Origin: Polaromonas sp.
Lineage (GTDB): Bacteria; Pseudomonadota; Gammaproteobacteria; Burkholderiales; Burkholderiaceae_C
Direction: 5' to 3'
Length of the DNA: 64,000 nt
NCBI RefSeq assembly: GCF_010365105.1
Contig: NZ_JAAFGZ010000026.1
Span: 1-64,000, forward strand
This document shows positions 32,748 through 42,484 of this stretch, in pieces. The translations under genes were made by a program, and so were the position numbers. Under the pieces are notes generated by a model. It saw only the letters and a list, made by a program, of their open reading frames with translations, had not been told where the DNA came from and did no database searches. The first letter of the stretch is position 1. Each line of letters begins with the position of its first letter.

Positions 32748-33992
32748 TTACGCGGGCAGCATCACCTGGTGGTCCACGCTGAACTGGTAGTCGCGGAAGA
32801 TGTGTTCGGCGCTCAGGGCCAGGTAGGTGCCGTCGGGCTGAAGGCGGGACGTGTCCTTCAGGCGGTAGGTGCTGCTGCCGCAGGTCCAGACGTTGTAGTT
32901 GCGCATGTGCGTGCACAGGCAGGTCTTGTCCATGACCGAGATGTTCTTGCCGTCCGGGTGCAGGGCGATCTGCTCGTTGTACGCGGTGATGTAGGCACAG
33001 TTGCCGTTGCCGTCAAGCAGGTAACCGTAGGACTCGCAGTTGGGCCGGATGCCCGAGCCGATGGCCGGGGAATTCTTCAGCATGCGCATCGGATAGCCGG
33101 TCGGCGAGATGGTGTTGACCGTGATGTCGGCTTCGCTGGCGCGGAAGTATTCCTGCTTGTCCTTGGCCGGCAGGCCGCATTCGTTGGACACGGTGAAGCG
33201 CGTGGCCACCTGCACCGCCGCCGCGCCGTTTTCGAGGAAACCGACCGCATCGCTGCCGGTGAAAATGCCGCCGGCGGCAATCAGCGGAATGTCAAGCTGC
33301 TCGGTCTTCAGGAAGGCGGCAATCTCGGCCACGATGGTGGCCAGGTCGTACTTTTCCCAATCCATGCCAAAGCCCAGATGGCCGCCGGCCAGCGGGCCTT
33401 CGACAATCACATAGTCAGGCAGCCGGCCCAGGCGGGCGGTCTTGCGCAGGAACAATTGCAAGGCACGCACCGACGACACAATGATGCCCATCTTGGCATC
33501 GCGAAAGCGCGGGTGCTCGGCCATCAGGCCGAACGAGCCCAAATGCAGGCCGGCGCTCAGGGTAATGCCGTCAATGCCCGCATCCAGCGCCGAATTGAGA
33601 CGCACCTGCAGCGTGTCGCGCGGAGAGTTCATCGTCAGCTTTTCCATCACGTTGACGAACACCATGCCGTCACCGCGCTTGGCTTCCATGGTCTTGCCGA
33701 CATGCAGCCGTGTGGCTTCGGCCAGCTCGCCCAGGTCGAACTGCACGCTGCTCTTGTCAGAATTGGATATGTTGCTTTTGTAGAACTTGGTCTTGCCCTT
33801 GACGAATTCGGTGTCAAAGCGACGATCGGACACGTCATGGACCAGCGCGTCGGAAATATGGCCGATGCCGCCCAGTCGCGCTGCTTCCAGTGCCAGCTCG
33901 GCGGTGGAAATATCGACGCCCATTCCGCCAATGATGATCGGCACCAGTTCCTTTTGGCCGAATTTCAGGCGGAAATCATCAACTCTTTTCAT
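32748..33992 (-). CDS. Nitronate monooxygenase family FMN enzyme
   Basis: A 414-residue TIM-barrel flavoenzyme of the nitronate monooxygenase / 2-nitropropane dioxygenase family. PIIIGGMGVDISTAELALEAARLGGIGHIS is the N-terminal flavin-site block, VIVEGPLAGGHLGFGMDW and PLIAAGGIFTGSDAVGFLENGAAAVQVATRF are the phosphate-binding and catalytic segments. The C-terminus has a Cys-containing CLCTHMRNYNVWTCG extension seen in a subgroup. The true substrate could be nitronates or another quinone-like compound. Confidence 0.88.
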   Translation of the reverse strand: MKRVDDFRLKFGQKELVPIIIGGMGVDISTAELALEAARLGGIGHISDALVHDVSDRRFDTEFVKGKTKFYKSNISNSDKSSVQFDLGELAEATRLHVGKTMEAKRGDGMVFVNVMEKLTMNSPRDTLQVRLNSALDAGIDGITLSAGLHLGSFGLMAEHPRFRDAKMGIIVSSVRALQLFLRKTARLGRLPDYVIVEGPLAGGHLGFGMDWEKYDLATIVAEIAAFLKTEQLDIPLIAAGGIFTGSDAVGFLENGAAAVQVATRFTVSNECGLPAKDKQEYFRASEADITVNTISPTGYPMRMLKNSPAIGSGIRPNCESYGYLLDGNGNCAYITAYNEQIALHPDGKNISVMDKTCLCTHMRNYNVWTCGSSTYRLKDTSRLQPDGTYLALSAEHIFRDYQFSVDHQVMLPA

Positions 33993-34299
33993 CGGGATCC
34001 TTGTAGCTAGGGGGTGAAGGCGCCGTCAAGCGCTTCGGCATTTCCTGAAGATTTGCGTGTCTGAAGGAATGCACTTGTCAATACCCATAATGGTAATGCT
34101 TTGACACGTCCGAGTTTGAAGTGCGATGCAGTAAACGTCCGGGAAACAGGATTTGGATCAATGACCGTGCATTGCGTGGCCGGGCTGCCCGGCTTCGGCC
34201 CGCAGAATTTGGCTGTGCTTTGCATAATGGAGCCGTTCGTGCCGCTTTCTTTCATCAACCGCCTGACCGGGTTGCCGGTCGGTTTTCTGGAGGTATTTC
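33993..34299. other. Divergent promoter region, nitronate monooxygenase / FMN reductase
   Basis: 307 bases without a gene. It contains TTTTCTGGAGGTATTTC just before the reductase ATG at 34300, an excellent Shine-Dalgarno. A TACC-CATAAT-GGTA partial palindrome lies near 34082. Otherwise nothing recognised. Confidence 0.6.
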
Positions 34300-34848
34300 A
34301 TGGCTCAGTACCAAATCGCCGTCGTGGTGGGCAGTCTTCGCAAGGACTCGTTCAACAAAAAACTCGCTGGGGCGCTTGAAAAACTGTTTCCGGCCGATTT
34401 CAGTTTCATCCATGTCCGGATTGACGACCTGCCGCTGTACAACCAGGACGACGATGGCAGTCCGTCGGCGCAGGTGACGCGCCTCAAGGCTGAGATCGCG
34501 GCAGCGCAGGGCGTGCTGTTTTTCACGCCTGAATACAACCGGTCCATCCCCGGCGTGCTGAAAAACGCGATTGATCATGCCTCCCGCCCGTACGGCAAAA
34601 GCAGCTGGAACAGCAAGCCAGCCGGGGTAATAGGCGCATCGGTCGGCCCGATCGGCACGGCCATGGCGCAGCAGCACCTGCGCAACATACTGGCTTACCT
34701 GAACATGCCCACGCTCGGCCAGCCCGAAGCCTTCATACACAACAAGGAAGGGCTGTATGACGCGGCGGGCAACATCGGCGAGGCCAGCCTGAAATTCCTG
34801 CAGGGCTGGGTGGATGCCTATGTGGCCTGGGTCAAGCAACACGCCTGA
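34300..34848 (+). CDS. NADPH-dependent FMN reductase
   Basis: A 182-residue flavodoxin-fold oxidoreductase (FMN_red family, ChrR/YieF-like). The FMN phosphate loop is VVVGSLRKDSFNKKLA, the second flavin segment is FFTPEYNRSIPGVLKNAIDHASRPYG. These enzymes reduce quinones, azo compounds or chromate and supply reduced FMN. AGGTATTTC with GGAGG precedes the ATG. It diverges from the nitronate monooxygenase gene. Confidence 0.92.
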   Translation: MAQYQIAVVVGSLRKDSFNKKLAGALEKLFPADFSFIHVRIDDLPLYNQDDDGSPSAQVTRLKAEIAAAQGVLFFTPEYNRSIPGVLKNAIDHASRPYGKSSWNSKPAGVIGASVGPIGTAMAQQHLRNILAYLNMPTLGQPEAFIHNKEGLYDAAGNIGEASLKFLQGWVDAYVAWVKQHA

Positions 34849-34990
34849 AGATTAGCCGACGCCGGGCGGCGATACGCTTTACGCAGTGCAAGACCGAAAT
34901 TAGCCAGCGCTCATGAATTGGAGTGCGCTTGCTATAAAGAAAGTATTCGTCAGGAGTCCAATTAAACTGTCAAAAACTCAGGAGATTGGT

Positions 34991-35440
34991 ATGAAAATCA
35001 GCCCGGCTATTGCACTTTTCCCATTTTTCATCTTTCCTGCGCTGGCTGTGGGCCAACCCGCCCAGCCTGTCAAGGTGCTGCGCGATCTGGAACCCCTGCA
35101 GCCCCACATCCTGTCCAAAGACGAACTGCAGCAACTCCTGCCTGGTGCTGCAATCCGGCGAATCAATGAAAAAGGCAACACCCACGCCTGGACCAACGAT
35201 ACCGATGGTTCCTTCGTGGTCTCGTCGGACAACCGTTCTACTACGGGCCGAAATGCTACAGCGCGGGGCAAGTGGCATCTGTCCGATGACGGGCGTTACT
35301 GCATTCTCATCGACTGGAACCGTGCCGATAATGAAGAATGGTGTCGATTAATCATCAAGACCTCGGACGGCTACTACACCACCAAATCAGACCGGATGGG
35401 TACGGAAAAGGTCTATAAGCTCGACATTGTTGCCAAATAG
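34991..35440 (+). CDS. Periplasmic DUF995-like protein
   Basis: A 149-residue exported protein. The start ATG 34991 has AGGAGATTGGT upstream and gives a signal peptide KISPAIALFPFFIFPALAVG; the longer track frame is unlikely. The mature part, with LSKDELQQLLPGAAIRRINEKGNTHAW, SDNRSTTGRNATARGKWHLSDDGRYCI and EEWCRLIIK, fits the DUF995 lipocalin-like pattern with two Cys that could form a disulfide. Function unknown. Confidence 0.78.
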   Translation: MKISPAIALFPFFIFPALAVGQPAQPVKVLRDLEPLQPHILSKDELQQLLPGAAIRRINEKGNTHAWTNDTDGSFVVSSDNRSTTGRNATARGKWHLSDDGRYCILIDWNRADNEEWCRLIIKTSDGYYTTKSDRMGTEKVYKLDIVAK

Positions 35441-35446
35441 CGGGCT

Positions 35447-36100
35447 TTAGGCCACCAACGCGGCCTGGGGCTGGTTGGCCGCGCTGTGCGTGTGCCCCAG
35501 GATGTCCAATTCAGCGGAAGCCAGTGCGGCGGCTTTCCCGGCTTCGCCCATCGCCAGCCCTTCGGCCCGGACAAAGCGCACATCGGTCACGCCAAAAAAG
35601 CCGAAGACGGTTTTCAGATAGCTTTCCTGGTGCTCCATGGCGTTGCCCGCATCGCTGGTCGAATACATGCCGCCGCGCGTCGAGGCCACGATGATGGTCT
35701 TGCCGCCAGCCAGGCCGACCGGGCCTTTGTCGGTGTACTTGAAGGTGCGGCCAGCCTGGGCCACCCGGTCAATCCAGGCCTTGAGCTGGCTGGGAATGGA
35801 AAAGTTGTACAGCGGCGCGCCGATCACCACCACATCGGCGGCCAGGAACTGCGCCACCAGTGCTTCGGACACGGCGTTTTCGCGCTGCTGCGCATCGCTC
35901 AGCTCGGCTGCGCCTGCAGGCAGGCGAAAACCCAGCGACTCGACCGACAAATGGCTGGGCGTGTCCACCGCCAGATCAAGGTAGCTGACCTCGGTGGCCG
36001 GATGGGCCGCGCGCCAGGAGGCCACGATTTGCGCCGTCAGCTGGCGCGATACGGAGTTGGTTCCGAGGATGCTGGAGTCGATGTGAAGAAGCTTGGTCAT
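35447..36100 (-). CDS. azoR: FMN-dependent NADH-azoreductase AzoR
   Basis: A 217-residue flavodoxin-fold quinone/azo reductase. Signatures: [18 protein letters not shown] (FMN phosphate loop) and [41 protein letters not shown] follows. It acts by ping-pong hydride transfer in the cytoplasm. It is divergent from a LysR regulator, the usual arrangement for inducible azoreductases, and reads toward the DUF995 gene. The shared 153-base gap probably holds the operator. Confidence 0.93.
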   Translation of the reverse strand: MTKLLHIDSSILGTNSVSRQLTAQIVASWRAAHPATEVSYLDLAVDTPSHLSVESLGFRLPAGAAELSDAQQRENAVSEALVAQFLAADVVVIGAPLYNFSIPSQLKAWIDRVAQAGRTFKYTDKGPVGLAGGKTIIVASTRGGMYSTSDAGNAMEHQESYLKTVFGFFGVTDVRFVRAEGLAMGEAGKAAALASAELDILGHTHSAANQPQAALVA

Positions 36101-36253
36101 GATGGAAAATTTCCGGATTTAAAGGTTGTGTGAAAGCGACGATCTGGTTTTAACCATGGATAGATTGTCCGGGCAAGCCAATACCTTGATAAGCCGGCAA
36201 TATCGCGATTGATCGTTCTATGTACAGGACAATACAAGCCACGGAGCACGTGA

Positions 36254-37180
36254 ATGGAAGACCTGAATGACATGCTGTACTTTGCCGAAGTCGCCGAGCG
36301 CGGCGGTTTTGCCGCTGCCGGACGGGCGCTGGGCGTGCCCAAGTCCCGGCTGTCGCGCCGTGTCGCCGAACTGGAGGCGCGGCTGGGTGTTCGCCTGTTG
36401 CAGCGCACCACCCGCAAGCTCTCGCTGACCGAGGTGGGCGACATCTACCTGCGCCACTGCAGCGCCATGCGCGATGAAGCGCTGGCCGCTGCCGATGCTG
36501 TGGCGCAGTTGCAGGTCGAGCCGCGCGGCCTGCTGCGCGTGACATGCCCTGTCACGCTGGCCCAGAGCACGCTGGGCTACCTGATTCCCTGCTATCTGGC
36601 GCTGTATCCGCGCGTCAAGCTGGACCTGCGGGTCACCAACCGGGTGGTCGATCTGGTGGACGAGGGCATCGACGTGGCGCTTCGGGTAAGGCCGACACTG
36701 GACGACAGCGGCAGCCTGGTCGTCAAGCAGCTTGGTGCCACCTTCGGGCATTTGCTGGCCAGTCCGGATCAGCTGCGCCGGCAGGGCGTGCCGGCGACCA
36801 CGGACGAACTGTCGCGGCTGGACACGGTGGCCATGTCATCGTTCGTCGGGCGCAGCGCCTGGACGCTGGTCGGGCCGCAAGGCCAGGAATTTGTCTTTCA
36901 GCACCAGCCGCGCTATGTGGCCGATGACCTGCAAACGCTCAAGCTGGCGGTGCTGGCCGGCACCGGCATCAGTTTTCTGCCGGACAGCCTGAGCCAGGCC
37001 GAAATCCAGGCGCAACTGCTGGTCCCCGTGCTGCCGGGATGGGCACCCAGGCCGGGCATGGCGCATGCCGTGTTTCCTTCGCGGCGCGGTCAGATACCCG
37101 CTGTGCGCAGTTTTCTGGACTTTCTGGGCGAGCATATGCAGGGCGATGAACTGGTCGGCCATGCATCGCCGCCTTTATGA
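36254..37180 (+). CDS. LysR-family transcriptional regulator
   Basis: A 308-residue regulator with an N-terminal winged helix-turn-helix (LNDMLYFAEVAERGGFAAAGRALGVPKSRLSRRVAELE) and a C-terminal effector-binding domain. It is divergent from azoR and most likely controls it, a common arrangement for quinone-responsive LysR proteins. The effector is not known. Its first residues MEDLND and the AGRALGVPKSRLSRRV recognition helix resemble the subgroup that regulates quinone/azo reductases. Confidence 0.92.
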   Translation: MEDLNDMLYFAEVAERGGFAAAGRALGVPKSRLSRRVAELEARLGVRLLQRTTRKLSLTEVGDIYLRHCSAMRDEALAAADAVAQLQVEPRGLLRVTCPVTLAQSTLGYLIPCYLALYPRVKLDLRVTNRVVDLVDEGIDVALRVRPTLDDSGSLVVKQLGATFGHLLASPDQLRRQGVPATTDELSRLDTVAMSSFVGRSAWTLVGPQGQEFVFQHQPRYVADDLQTLKLAVLAGTGISFLPDSLSQAEIQAQLLVPVLPGWAPRPGMAHAVFPSRRGQIPAVRSFLDFLGEHMQGDELVGHASPPL

Positions 37181-37197
37181 CAGGTGAATTTTTAAGC

Positions 37198-37252
37198 CAA
37201 ATCAATACTTTTCGCACACCCAGCATGCATGAACAGCTATATAAAATATAGT
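37198..37252 (-). repeat. Dispersed palindromic repeat, copy 9
   Basis: Diverged, reversed copy: CAAATCAATACTTTTCGCAC, then ACAGCTATATAAAATATAG. It begins 18 bases after the LysR regulator gene. Confidence 0.65.
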
Positions 37253-37399
37253 GAAAACAGGCTGGCTGTCGTCTGCTGTATCAAATTCAATCGAATTTCT
37301 ATATTCTATTTAAATCATAAATTAAGAGAAATATATTCTTTTGAGTTTTAAAGATTTCGCGCCAGAATACCCGATTCCCAACCTTTCAAGGAGCGAGTC

Positions 37400-37504
37400 A
37401 TGACCCCAATGCTTCCACGAAGGCAACGGCGCGCAGCGATGTGCTTCATCAATCCGAAAAAAGTCATCTGCGCCACCTTCACCTATGCGGCCATTACCGG
37501 CTAG
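37400..37504 (+). CDS. Candidate 34-residue leader peptide before sbp (not in ORF track)
   Basis: ATG 37400 is preceded by AAGGAGCGAGTC, an excellent ribosome-binding site. The peptide begins MTPMLPRRQRRAAMCFINPK and ends ATFTYAAITG, with two cysteines (MCF, ICA) and six basic residues. It ends 71 bases before the sulfate-binding protein gene. A Cys-containing short ORF ahead of a sulfur operon suggests a regulatory leader, but it could also be an unrelated small protein or chance. Confidence 0.42.
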   Translation: MTPMLPRRQRRAAMCFINPKKVICATFTYAAITG

Positions 37505-37575
37505 CCCCAGCCCAACAAGTAAACAGCGCATCAGCTATCCTTTCCGACTTTTCCCTTTGCCTTCCTGGAACCCGC

Positions 37576-38568
37576 ATGACCTCTAAATTCAAGATTGCCC
37601 TGGCAACGCTGGCATTGGCCGCCAGCAGCATCGCCTCTAGCCAGACCCTGCTGAACGGCTCGTATGACGTGGCTCGTGAGTTCTACAAGGACTACAACGC
37701 GGCGTTTATCGCCCATTACAAGAAAACCACCGGCAAGGACGTGAAAATCGACCAGTCGCATGCCGGCTCCAGCGCCGTGGCGCGTTCGGTGGCCGACGGC
37801 CTGGACGCCGATGTGGTGACCATGAACACCTCGACCGATGTCGAATTTTTGGCGAATGCCGGCGTGGTGGCCAAGGACTGGGCCAAGCGTTTCCCCGGCA
37901 ATGCCTCCCCGACCACCTCGACCATGCTGTTTCTGGTGCGCAACGGCAACCCCAAGGGCATCAAGGACTGGGACGACCTGACCAAGCCCGGCATCCAGGT
38001 CATCGTCGTCAACCCCAAGACCGGCGGCAATGGCCGCTACACCTACCTGGCCGCCTGGGGTTACGCCAAGAAAAAGGGCGCGACCGACGCGCAGGCTGCC
38101 GAGTTTGTCGGCAAGCTGTACAAGAACGTACCGGTGCTGGGCAAGGGCGGACGCGACGCAACGACGGCCTTTTTGCAGCGCAACATCGGCGATGTGCTGG
38201 TGACGTTTGAATCCGAAGTCGTGTCGGTCAACAAGGAGTTCGGCGCAGGCAAGGCCGACGCGGTGTACCCGTCCATCAGCATCCTGGCTGAAAACCCAGT
38301 GGCAGTGGTGGAGCGCACAGTGGCCAAGAAAGGCACGGCGGTTCTGGCCAAGGCTTACCTTGACTACCTGTATTCCGATGAAGGCCAGGAAATTGCGGCC
38401 AAGCACGCCATGCGTCCGTATTCGCAAGCCATCCTGAAAAAGCACAGCGACATTTTCAAGCCGATCCAGCTCTTCACGGTGCAGGAAATGTTCGGCTCGC
38501 TGAGCGAAGCGCAAAAAGTCCACTTCAATGACGGTGGCCAGTTCGACAAGCTCTACACCGTCCGGTAA
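37576..38568 (+). CDS. sbp: Sulfate-binding periplasmic protein Sbp
   Basis: A 330-residue periplasmic receptor for sulfate or thiosulfate. Start at ATG 37576 ([23 protein letters not shown] signal peptide in two parts); the track start 37441 is an upstream extension. Motifs: [49 protein letters not shown] and [13 protein letters not shown]. It feeds the CysT-CysW-CysA transporter encoded directly after it, spacing 2 bases to cysT. Confidence 0.96.
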   Translation: MTSKFKIALATLALAASSIASSQTLLNGSYDVAREFYKDYNAAFIAHYKKTTGKDVKIDQSHAGSSAVARSVADGLDADVVTMNTSTDVEFLANAGVVAKDWAKRFPGNASPTTSTMLFLVRNGNPKGIKDWDDLTKPGIQVIVVNPKTGGNGRYTYLAAWGYAKKKGATDAQAAEFVGKLYKNVPVLGKGGRDATTAFLQRNIGDVLVTFESEVVSVNKEFGAGKADAVYPSISILAENPVAVVERTVAKKGTAVLAKAYLDYLYSDEGQEIAAKHAMRPYSQAILKKHSDIFKPIQLFTVQEMFGSLSEAQKVHFNDGGQFDKLYTVR

Positions 38569-38570
38569 AC

Positions 38571-39464
38571 ATGAGTGCCTTGACTTCCGGGGCGCCATCC
38601 GCTGGGGTGGCGCCCCCTCTTCGTTCCGGCGCCAAGAGAACACCGCAGCGGGTGCTGCCGGGTTTCAGGTTGACGCTGGGCTACACGGTGTTGTACCTCA
38701 GCCTGATCGTGCTGATTCCTATAGCCGCGCTATTCTTCAAGACCTTCACGCTGACGTGGGAGCAGTTTGTCTTCGCCGTCACGTCGCCGCGTGTCATGGC
38801 CTCGTACCGGCTGACGTTTGGCGCGTCGCTGATTGCCGCACTGGTGAATCTGGTGTTTGGCCTGCTGCTGGCCTGGGTGCTGGTTCGCTACAAGTTTCCG
38901 GGCAAGAAAATCGTCGATGCGCTGGTAGACCTGCCGTTTGCGCTGCCCACGGCAGTCGCCGGTATTTCGCTGACGGCGTTGCTGGCCGGCAACGGCTGGC
39001 TCGGCCAGTACCTCGAACCCATGGGCATCAAGCTGGCGTTCACGCCCGCCGGCGTGGTGATTGCCTTGATTTTCGTCGGCATGCCGTTTGTGGTGCGCAC
39101 GGTGCAACCGGTGCTTGAAGACGCCGAAAAAGAGCTTGAAGAAGCCGCCACCGCGCTGGGCGCCAACCGTTTCCAGATTTTTACCAAGGTGATCTTTCCG
39201 CACATCGCGCCGGCCCTGATGACCGGCTTTGCGATGGCATTCGCCCGCGCCATCGGCGAATACGGCTCGGTCATCTTCATTGCCGGCAACATGCCGATGA
39301 TTTCCGAGATCACGCCGCTGATCATCATCGGCAAGCTGGAGCAGTATGACTATGCCGGCGCCACGGCCGTGGCGGTGGTGATGCTGGTCATCTCGTTCAT
39401 CCTGCTGCTGGTCATCAATGCGCTGCAGACCTGGCAGCGAAAAACCACCGGAGCGTCGTCATGA
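38571..39464 (+). CDS. cysT: Sulfate/thiosulfate ABC permease CysT (CysU)
   Basis: A 297-residue inner-membrane permease with six helices beginning [22 protein letters not shown]. The cytoplasmic EAA loop is [26 protein letters not shown], which docks to CysA. It follows sbp by 2 bases and overlaps cysW by 4. Together with CysW it forms the channel for sulfate import. Confidence 0.96.
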   Translation: MSALTSGAPSAGVAPPLRSGAKRTPQRVLPGFRLTLGYTVLYLSLIVLIPIAALFFKTFTLTWEQFVFAVTSPRVMASYRLTFGASLIAALVNLVFGLLLAWVLVRYKFPGKKIVDALVDLPFALPTAVAGISLTALLAGNGWLGQYLEPMGIKLAFTPAGVVIALIFVGMPFVVRTVQPVLEDAEKELEEAATALGANRFQIFTKVIFPHIAPALMTGFAMAFARAIGEYGSVIFIAGNMPMISEITPLIIIGKLEQYDYAGATAVAVVMLVISFILLLVINALQTWQRKTTGASS

Positions 39465-40357
39465 GCGGTCCGTCTTCGCAACCCATTCGCCGCGCCAAGG
39501 CCGGCACAACCGAGGCGCCGTGGGTCCGCTACCTGCTCATTACCGTGGCGCTGCTGTTCGTGCTGCTGTTTTTGATCCTGCCGCTGGCTGCCGTCTTTAC
39601 CGAGGCGCTGCGCAAGGGTTTTGGCGCTTATCTGGAAGCACTGAAGGAGCCTGACGCCTGGTCGGCCATCCAGCTCACCCTGATCGCCGCCGCGATTTCC
39701 GTGCCGTTGAACCTCGTGTTCGGCGTGGCCGCCGCCTGGGCGATCGCCAAGTACGAGTTTCGCGGCAAGTCGTTTTTGACGACGCTGGTCGATCTGCCGT
39801 TTTCCGTCTCGCCGGTCGTTGCTGGCCTGATGTACGTGCTGCTGTTCGGCGCCCAGGGCTGGTTTGGCCCGTGGCTGCAGGCGCATGACATCAAGATCAT
39901 CTTTGCCGTTCCAGGCATCGTGCTGGCCACCGTGTTCGTGACCTTTCCCTTCATCGCGCGGGAACTGATTCCGCTGATGCAGGCGCAGGGCAACGACGAG
40001 GAGCAGGCCGCGATCGTATTGGGCGCGACCGGCTGGCAGACCTTTTGGCGCGTCACGCTGCCCAACATCAAGTGGGGGCTGATCTACGGCGTGATTCTGT
40101 GCAATGCGCGTGCCATGGGCGAATTCGGCGCGGTATCGGTGGTGTCGGGCCACATTCGCGGGCAGACCAACACCTTGCCGCTGCATGTGGAAATCCTCTA
40201 CAACGAATACCAGTCGGTGGCTGCCTTTGCCGTGGCCTCGCTGCTGGCCATCCTTGCGCTGGTCACGCTGGCCATCAAATCGGTCGCCGAATGGCGGCAC
40301 GAGGCTGAAATGAAAGCCGCAGCCCAGCTGCCGCCTGAGCGGCCCGCTCTTAATTGA
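39461..40357 (+). CDS. cysW: Sulfate/thiosulfate ABC permease CysW
   Basis: A 298-residue partner permease. Six hydrophobic segments, the first [21 protein letters not shown], and an EAA loop [27 protein letters not shown]. It starts within the end of cysT and is followed by cysA after 58 bases that include the short AT-poor GGGCGAGGGAGAAAGAAAG spacer. Confidence 0.96.
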   Translation: MSGPSSQPIRRAKAGTTEAPWVRYLLITVALLFVLLFLILPLAAVFTEALRKGFGAYLEALKEPDAWSAIQLTLIAAAISVPLNLVFGVAAAWAIAKYEFRGKSFLTTLVDLPFSVSPVVAGLMYVLLFGAQGWFGPWLQAHDIKIIFAVPGIVLATVFVTFPFIARELIPLMQAQGNDEEQAAIVLGATGWQTFWRVTLPNIKWGLIYGVILCNARAMGEFGAVSVVSGHIRGQTNTLPLHVEILYNEYQSVAAFAVASLLAILALVTLAIKSVAEWRHEAEMKAAAQLPPERPALN

Positions 40358-40415
40358 ACGCAGACCCTCACCCCAACCTTCTGGCGAAGGGCGAGGGAGA
40401 AAGAAAGAAAAAATC

Positions 40416-41504
40416 ATGGGTATCGAAATTCGCAACGTCAGCAAGCAGTTTGGCAACTTCCAGGCCTTGAGTGACGTGAGCCTGGACATTGAAGCCGGCG
40501 AACTCGTCGCCTTGCTCGGCCCCTCGGGCTGCGGCAAGACCACGCTGCTGCGCATCATTGCCGGGCTGGAAACGCCCGACCAGGGCAGCATTTTGTTCAG
40601 CGGCGAGGACACCACCGACGTGCATGTGCGCGAGCGCGGCGTCGGCTTTGTGTTCCAGCATTACGCGCTGTTCCGGCACATGACGGTGTTCGAGAACGTC
40701 GCCTTCGGCCTGCGCGTCAAGCCGCGCAGCCAGCGGCCCAGCGAAGCGCAGATCAAGGAAAAAGTGCATTCGCTGCTCGGCCTGGTGCAGCTCGACTGGC
40801 TGGCTGACCGTTTTCCGTCGCAACTGTCGGGCGGGCAACGCCAGCGCATCGCTCTGGCGCGCGCGCTGGCGGTCGAGCCGAAGGTGCTGCTGCTTGACGA
40901 GCCGTTTGGCGCGCTGGACGCCAAGGTGCGCAAGGAGTTGCGCCGCTGGCTGCGCCGCCTGCATGACGACCTGCATGTCACCAGCATCTTTGTCACGCAC
41001 GACCAGGAAGAAGCGCTCGAAGTCGCCGACCGCGTGGTGCTGATGAACCAGGGCAAGGTCGAGCAGATCGGCTCGCCGCAACAGGTCTGGGATCATCCGG
41101 CGAGCCCGTTCGTTTATGGCTTCCTCGGCGACGTGAACTTGTTTCATGGCCGCGCCCATGAAGGCGAAATCCAGCTCGACGGATTGACACTCGATGCGCC
41201 GGAGCACAGCGGCGCGCAAAACGCCAAGGCCTTCGCCTATGTGCGGCCGCACGATTTCGATGTGGCGCGTTATACGCCAGGGGCCGACGGCATCGTCGCG
41301 ACACTGGACCGCGCCATCGTCATCGGCCCGATTGCCCGGCTGGAACTGGTTCCGGTTGATTCGGACAAGCCGTCGGCCGAATCCCTGATTGAAGTGCAAA
41401 TGCCATCGCATCAGTTCAGGGACATGGGACTGAAAGAGGGAGAAAAGCTGGTGATCACGCCGCGCAAGGCACGCGTGTTTGTCGATGCGGGCGAGGGGAT
41501 TTGA
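40416..41504 (+). CDS. cysA: Sulfate/thiosulfate ABC transporter ATPase CysA
   Basis: A 362-residue ATPase that powers sulfate import. Walker A is GPSGCGKTT (35-43), Q loop [11 protein letters not shown], signature [16 protein letters not shown], Walker [12 protein letters not shown] and H switch FVTHDQEEA; the C-terminal TOBE-type domain follows from about residue 240. It closes the sbp-cysTWA operon. Confidence 0.97.
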   Translation: MGIEIRNVSKQFGNFQALSDVSLDIEAGELVALLGPSGCGKTTLLRIIAGLETPDQGSILFSGEDTTDVHVRERGVGFVFQHYALFRHMTVFENVAFGLRVKPRSQRPSEAQIKEKVHSLLGLVQLDWLADRFPSQLSGGQRQRIALARALAVEPKVLLLDEPFGALDAKVRKELRRWLRRLHDDLHVTSIFVTHDQEEALEVADRVVLMNQGKVEQIGSPQQVWDHPASPFVYGFLGDVNLFHGRAHEGEIQLDGLTLDAPEHSGAQNAKAFAYVRPHDFDVARYTPGADGIVATLDRAIVIGPIARLELVPVDSDKPSAESLIEVQMPSHQFRDMGLKEGEKLVITPRKARVFVDAGEGI

Positions 41505-41810
41505 CGGCAAGCACGGCTAGCAAGCGTCGGTTCTGACAAAAAATATTTTTTTGGTATCAAAAAGGTCTCTTGCGCAGGCTGCATATGAGATGACAGCTAT
41601 TTATTCAATAGCAAAAGAATGTTGGGTCATTTGAGCCATTTGGGTTCACTGAGCATTCCGGCCAGCGTTATCCGAACGACTTGTCACGACACCCCCGAAC
41701 TTGTTCTTCAGGCATACGCACAGCGGGGCATGCGCGTGCAGGAACTAATCCGGGGCGGTTTCAACGAACCATCGGACAATCCTTGAATCGATCAACCAAG
41801 AGGGAATTGA
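41505..41810. other. Region between cysA and dsbB
   Basis: 306 bases. It holds a complete reversed repeat copy (41553-41612). From 41640 on there are only short shadow frames. AAGAGGGAATTGA immediately before the dsbB start acts as its ribosome-binding site. Confidence 0.6.
41553..41612 (-). repeat. Dispersed palindromic repeat, copy 10
   Basis: TATCAAAAAGGTCTCTTGCG half, then ACAGCTATTTATTCAATAGC, near-canonical in reversed orientation, 50 bases after cysA. Confidence 0.82.
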
Positions 41811-42317
41811 ATGTTTTTGACGTATTTCGACACCATGCCGCGCCGCTTGCTGGCACTGACGGCCGCAGTATGTGTGGCGCTGCTTGCTTTTGGTCTTTAC
41901 TTGCAGCATGTGGTGGGGCTGGAGCCTTGCCCGATGTGCATCGTGCAGCGCTATGCCTTGGCGCTGGTGGCCATCGTTGCAGGCGTCAGCGCCCTGAGCG
42001 CCCGGCGGAATTTCCTGATCACCGGTGCCAGCTTGCTGGTGTTGCTGTCGGGTTTTGGCGCCTTCGTGGCGGCGCGGCAGAGTTTCCTGCAGTGGTATCC
42101 GCCTGAAATCGTCTCGTGTGGCCGTGATTTTTACGGAATGATCGAAACCTTTCCGCTCAAGCGCGCGATTCCGCTGATTTTCAAGGGCAGTGGCGACTGC
42201 ACTGCGATTGACTGGACCTTTCTGGGCGGCTCGATTGCCAACTGGTCTTTTGTCTGCTTTGCGCTGATTGCCGTGATGGCGCTGACGCTGGCCGTCAGGC
42301 AGGCCCGCCAGCGCTGA
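41811..42317 (+). CDS. dsbB: Disulfide bond formation protein DsbB
   Basis: Reoxidises periplasmic DsbA and passes electrons to quinone. The 168-residue protein has four membrane helices, the first periplasmic Cys pair C40-PM-C43 (GLEPCPMCIVQRYAL) and the second pair in EIVSCGRDF and GSGDCTAID. All four essential cysteines are present. The likely DsbA partner is not in this window; the CPAC protein at 17049 lacks an export signal. Confidence 0.96.
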   Translation: MFLTYFDTMPRRLLALTAAVCVALLAFGLYLQHVVGLEPCPMCIVQRYALALVAIVAGVSALSARRNFLITGASLLVLLSGFGAFVAARQSFLQWYPPEIVSCGRDFYGMIETFPLKRAIPLIFKGSGDCTAIDWTFLGGSIANWSFVCFALIAVMALTLAVRQARQR

Positions 42318-42350
42318 TAGTGCGCATGCGCTGCCATGTTCACGTTAATT

Positions 42351-42415
42351 GCTATTGAAAATATAGCTATCAGCGCCCGTGCAGCCTGCGCAAAAGGCTG
42401 ATTTGATGCAAAAAA
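42351..42415 (+). repeat. Dispersed palindromic repeat, copy 11
   Basis: GCTATTGAAAATATAGCTAT, CAGCGCCCGTGCAGCCTGCG, CAAAAGGCTGATTTGATGCA, then AAAAAA. This intergenic copy is the best match to the one inside cysN. Its terminal A-run doubles as the T-run of the minus-strand terminator next to it. Confidence 0.82.
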
Positions 42416-42444
42416 ATGCCAGTCAGCGCGGGGCTGACTGGCAT
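42410..42444 (-). terminator. Terminator of the aromatic aminotransferase gene
   Basis: A perfect 12-bp stem ATGCCAGTCAGC/GCTGACTGGCAT with loop GCGGG. On the minus strand it is followed by TTTTTT, the complement of the A-run ending repeat copy 11. It lies about 40 bases after the aminotransferase stop. Confidence 0.9.
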
Positions 42445-42484
42445 GGGTTTGAAGCGGCGTCTTTTCGGCACGCCCGCGACTGCT

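Larger units (their letters stand above)
37181..37575. other. AT-rich region upstream of the sulfate uptake operon
   Basis: 395 bases. It begins with a repeat copy (37198-37252). 37260-37370 is strikingly AT-rich for this genome and includes AGAAATATATTCT, likely promoter DNA and possibly where a CysB-type regulator acts. A 34-codon ORF with AAGGAG follows at 37400. Confidence 0.6.

Noticed and set aside
32769-34010. Plus-strand ORF of 413 codons opposite nitronate monooxygenase
   Set aside because: The minus strand has all family motifs; the plus frame is a shadow.
34928-34945. GCTATAAAGAAAGTA as another repeat copy
   Set aside because: Only one arm fits and neither the second arm nor the GCGC half is present.
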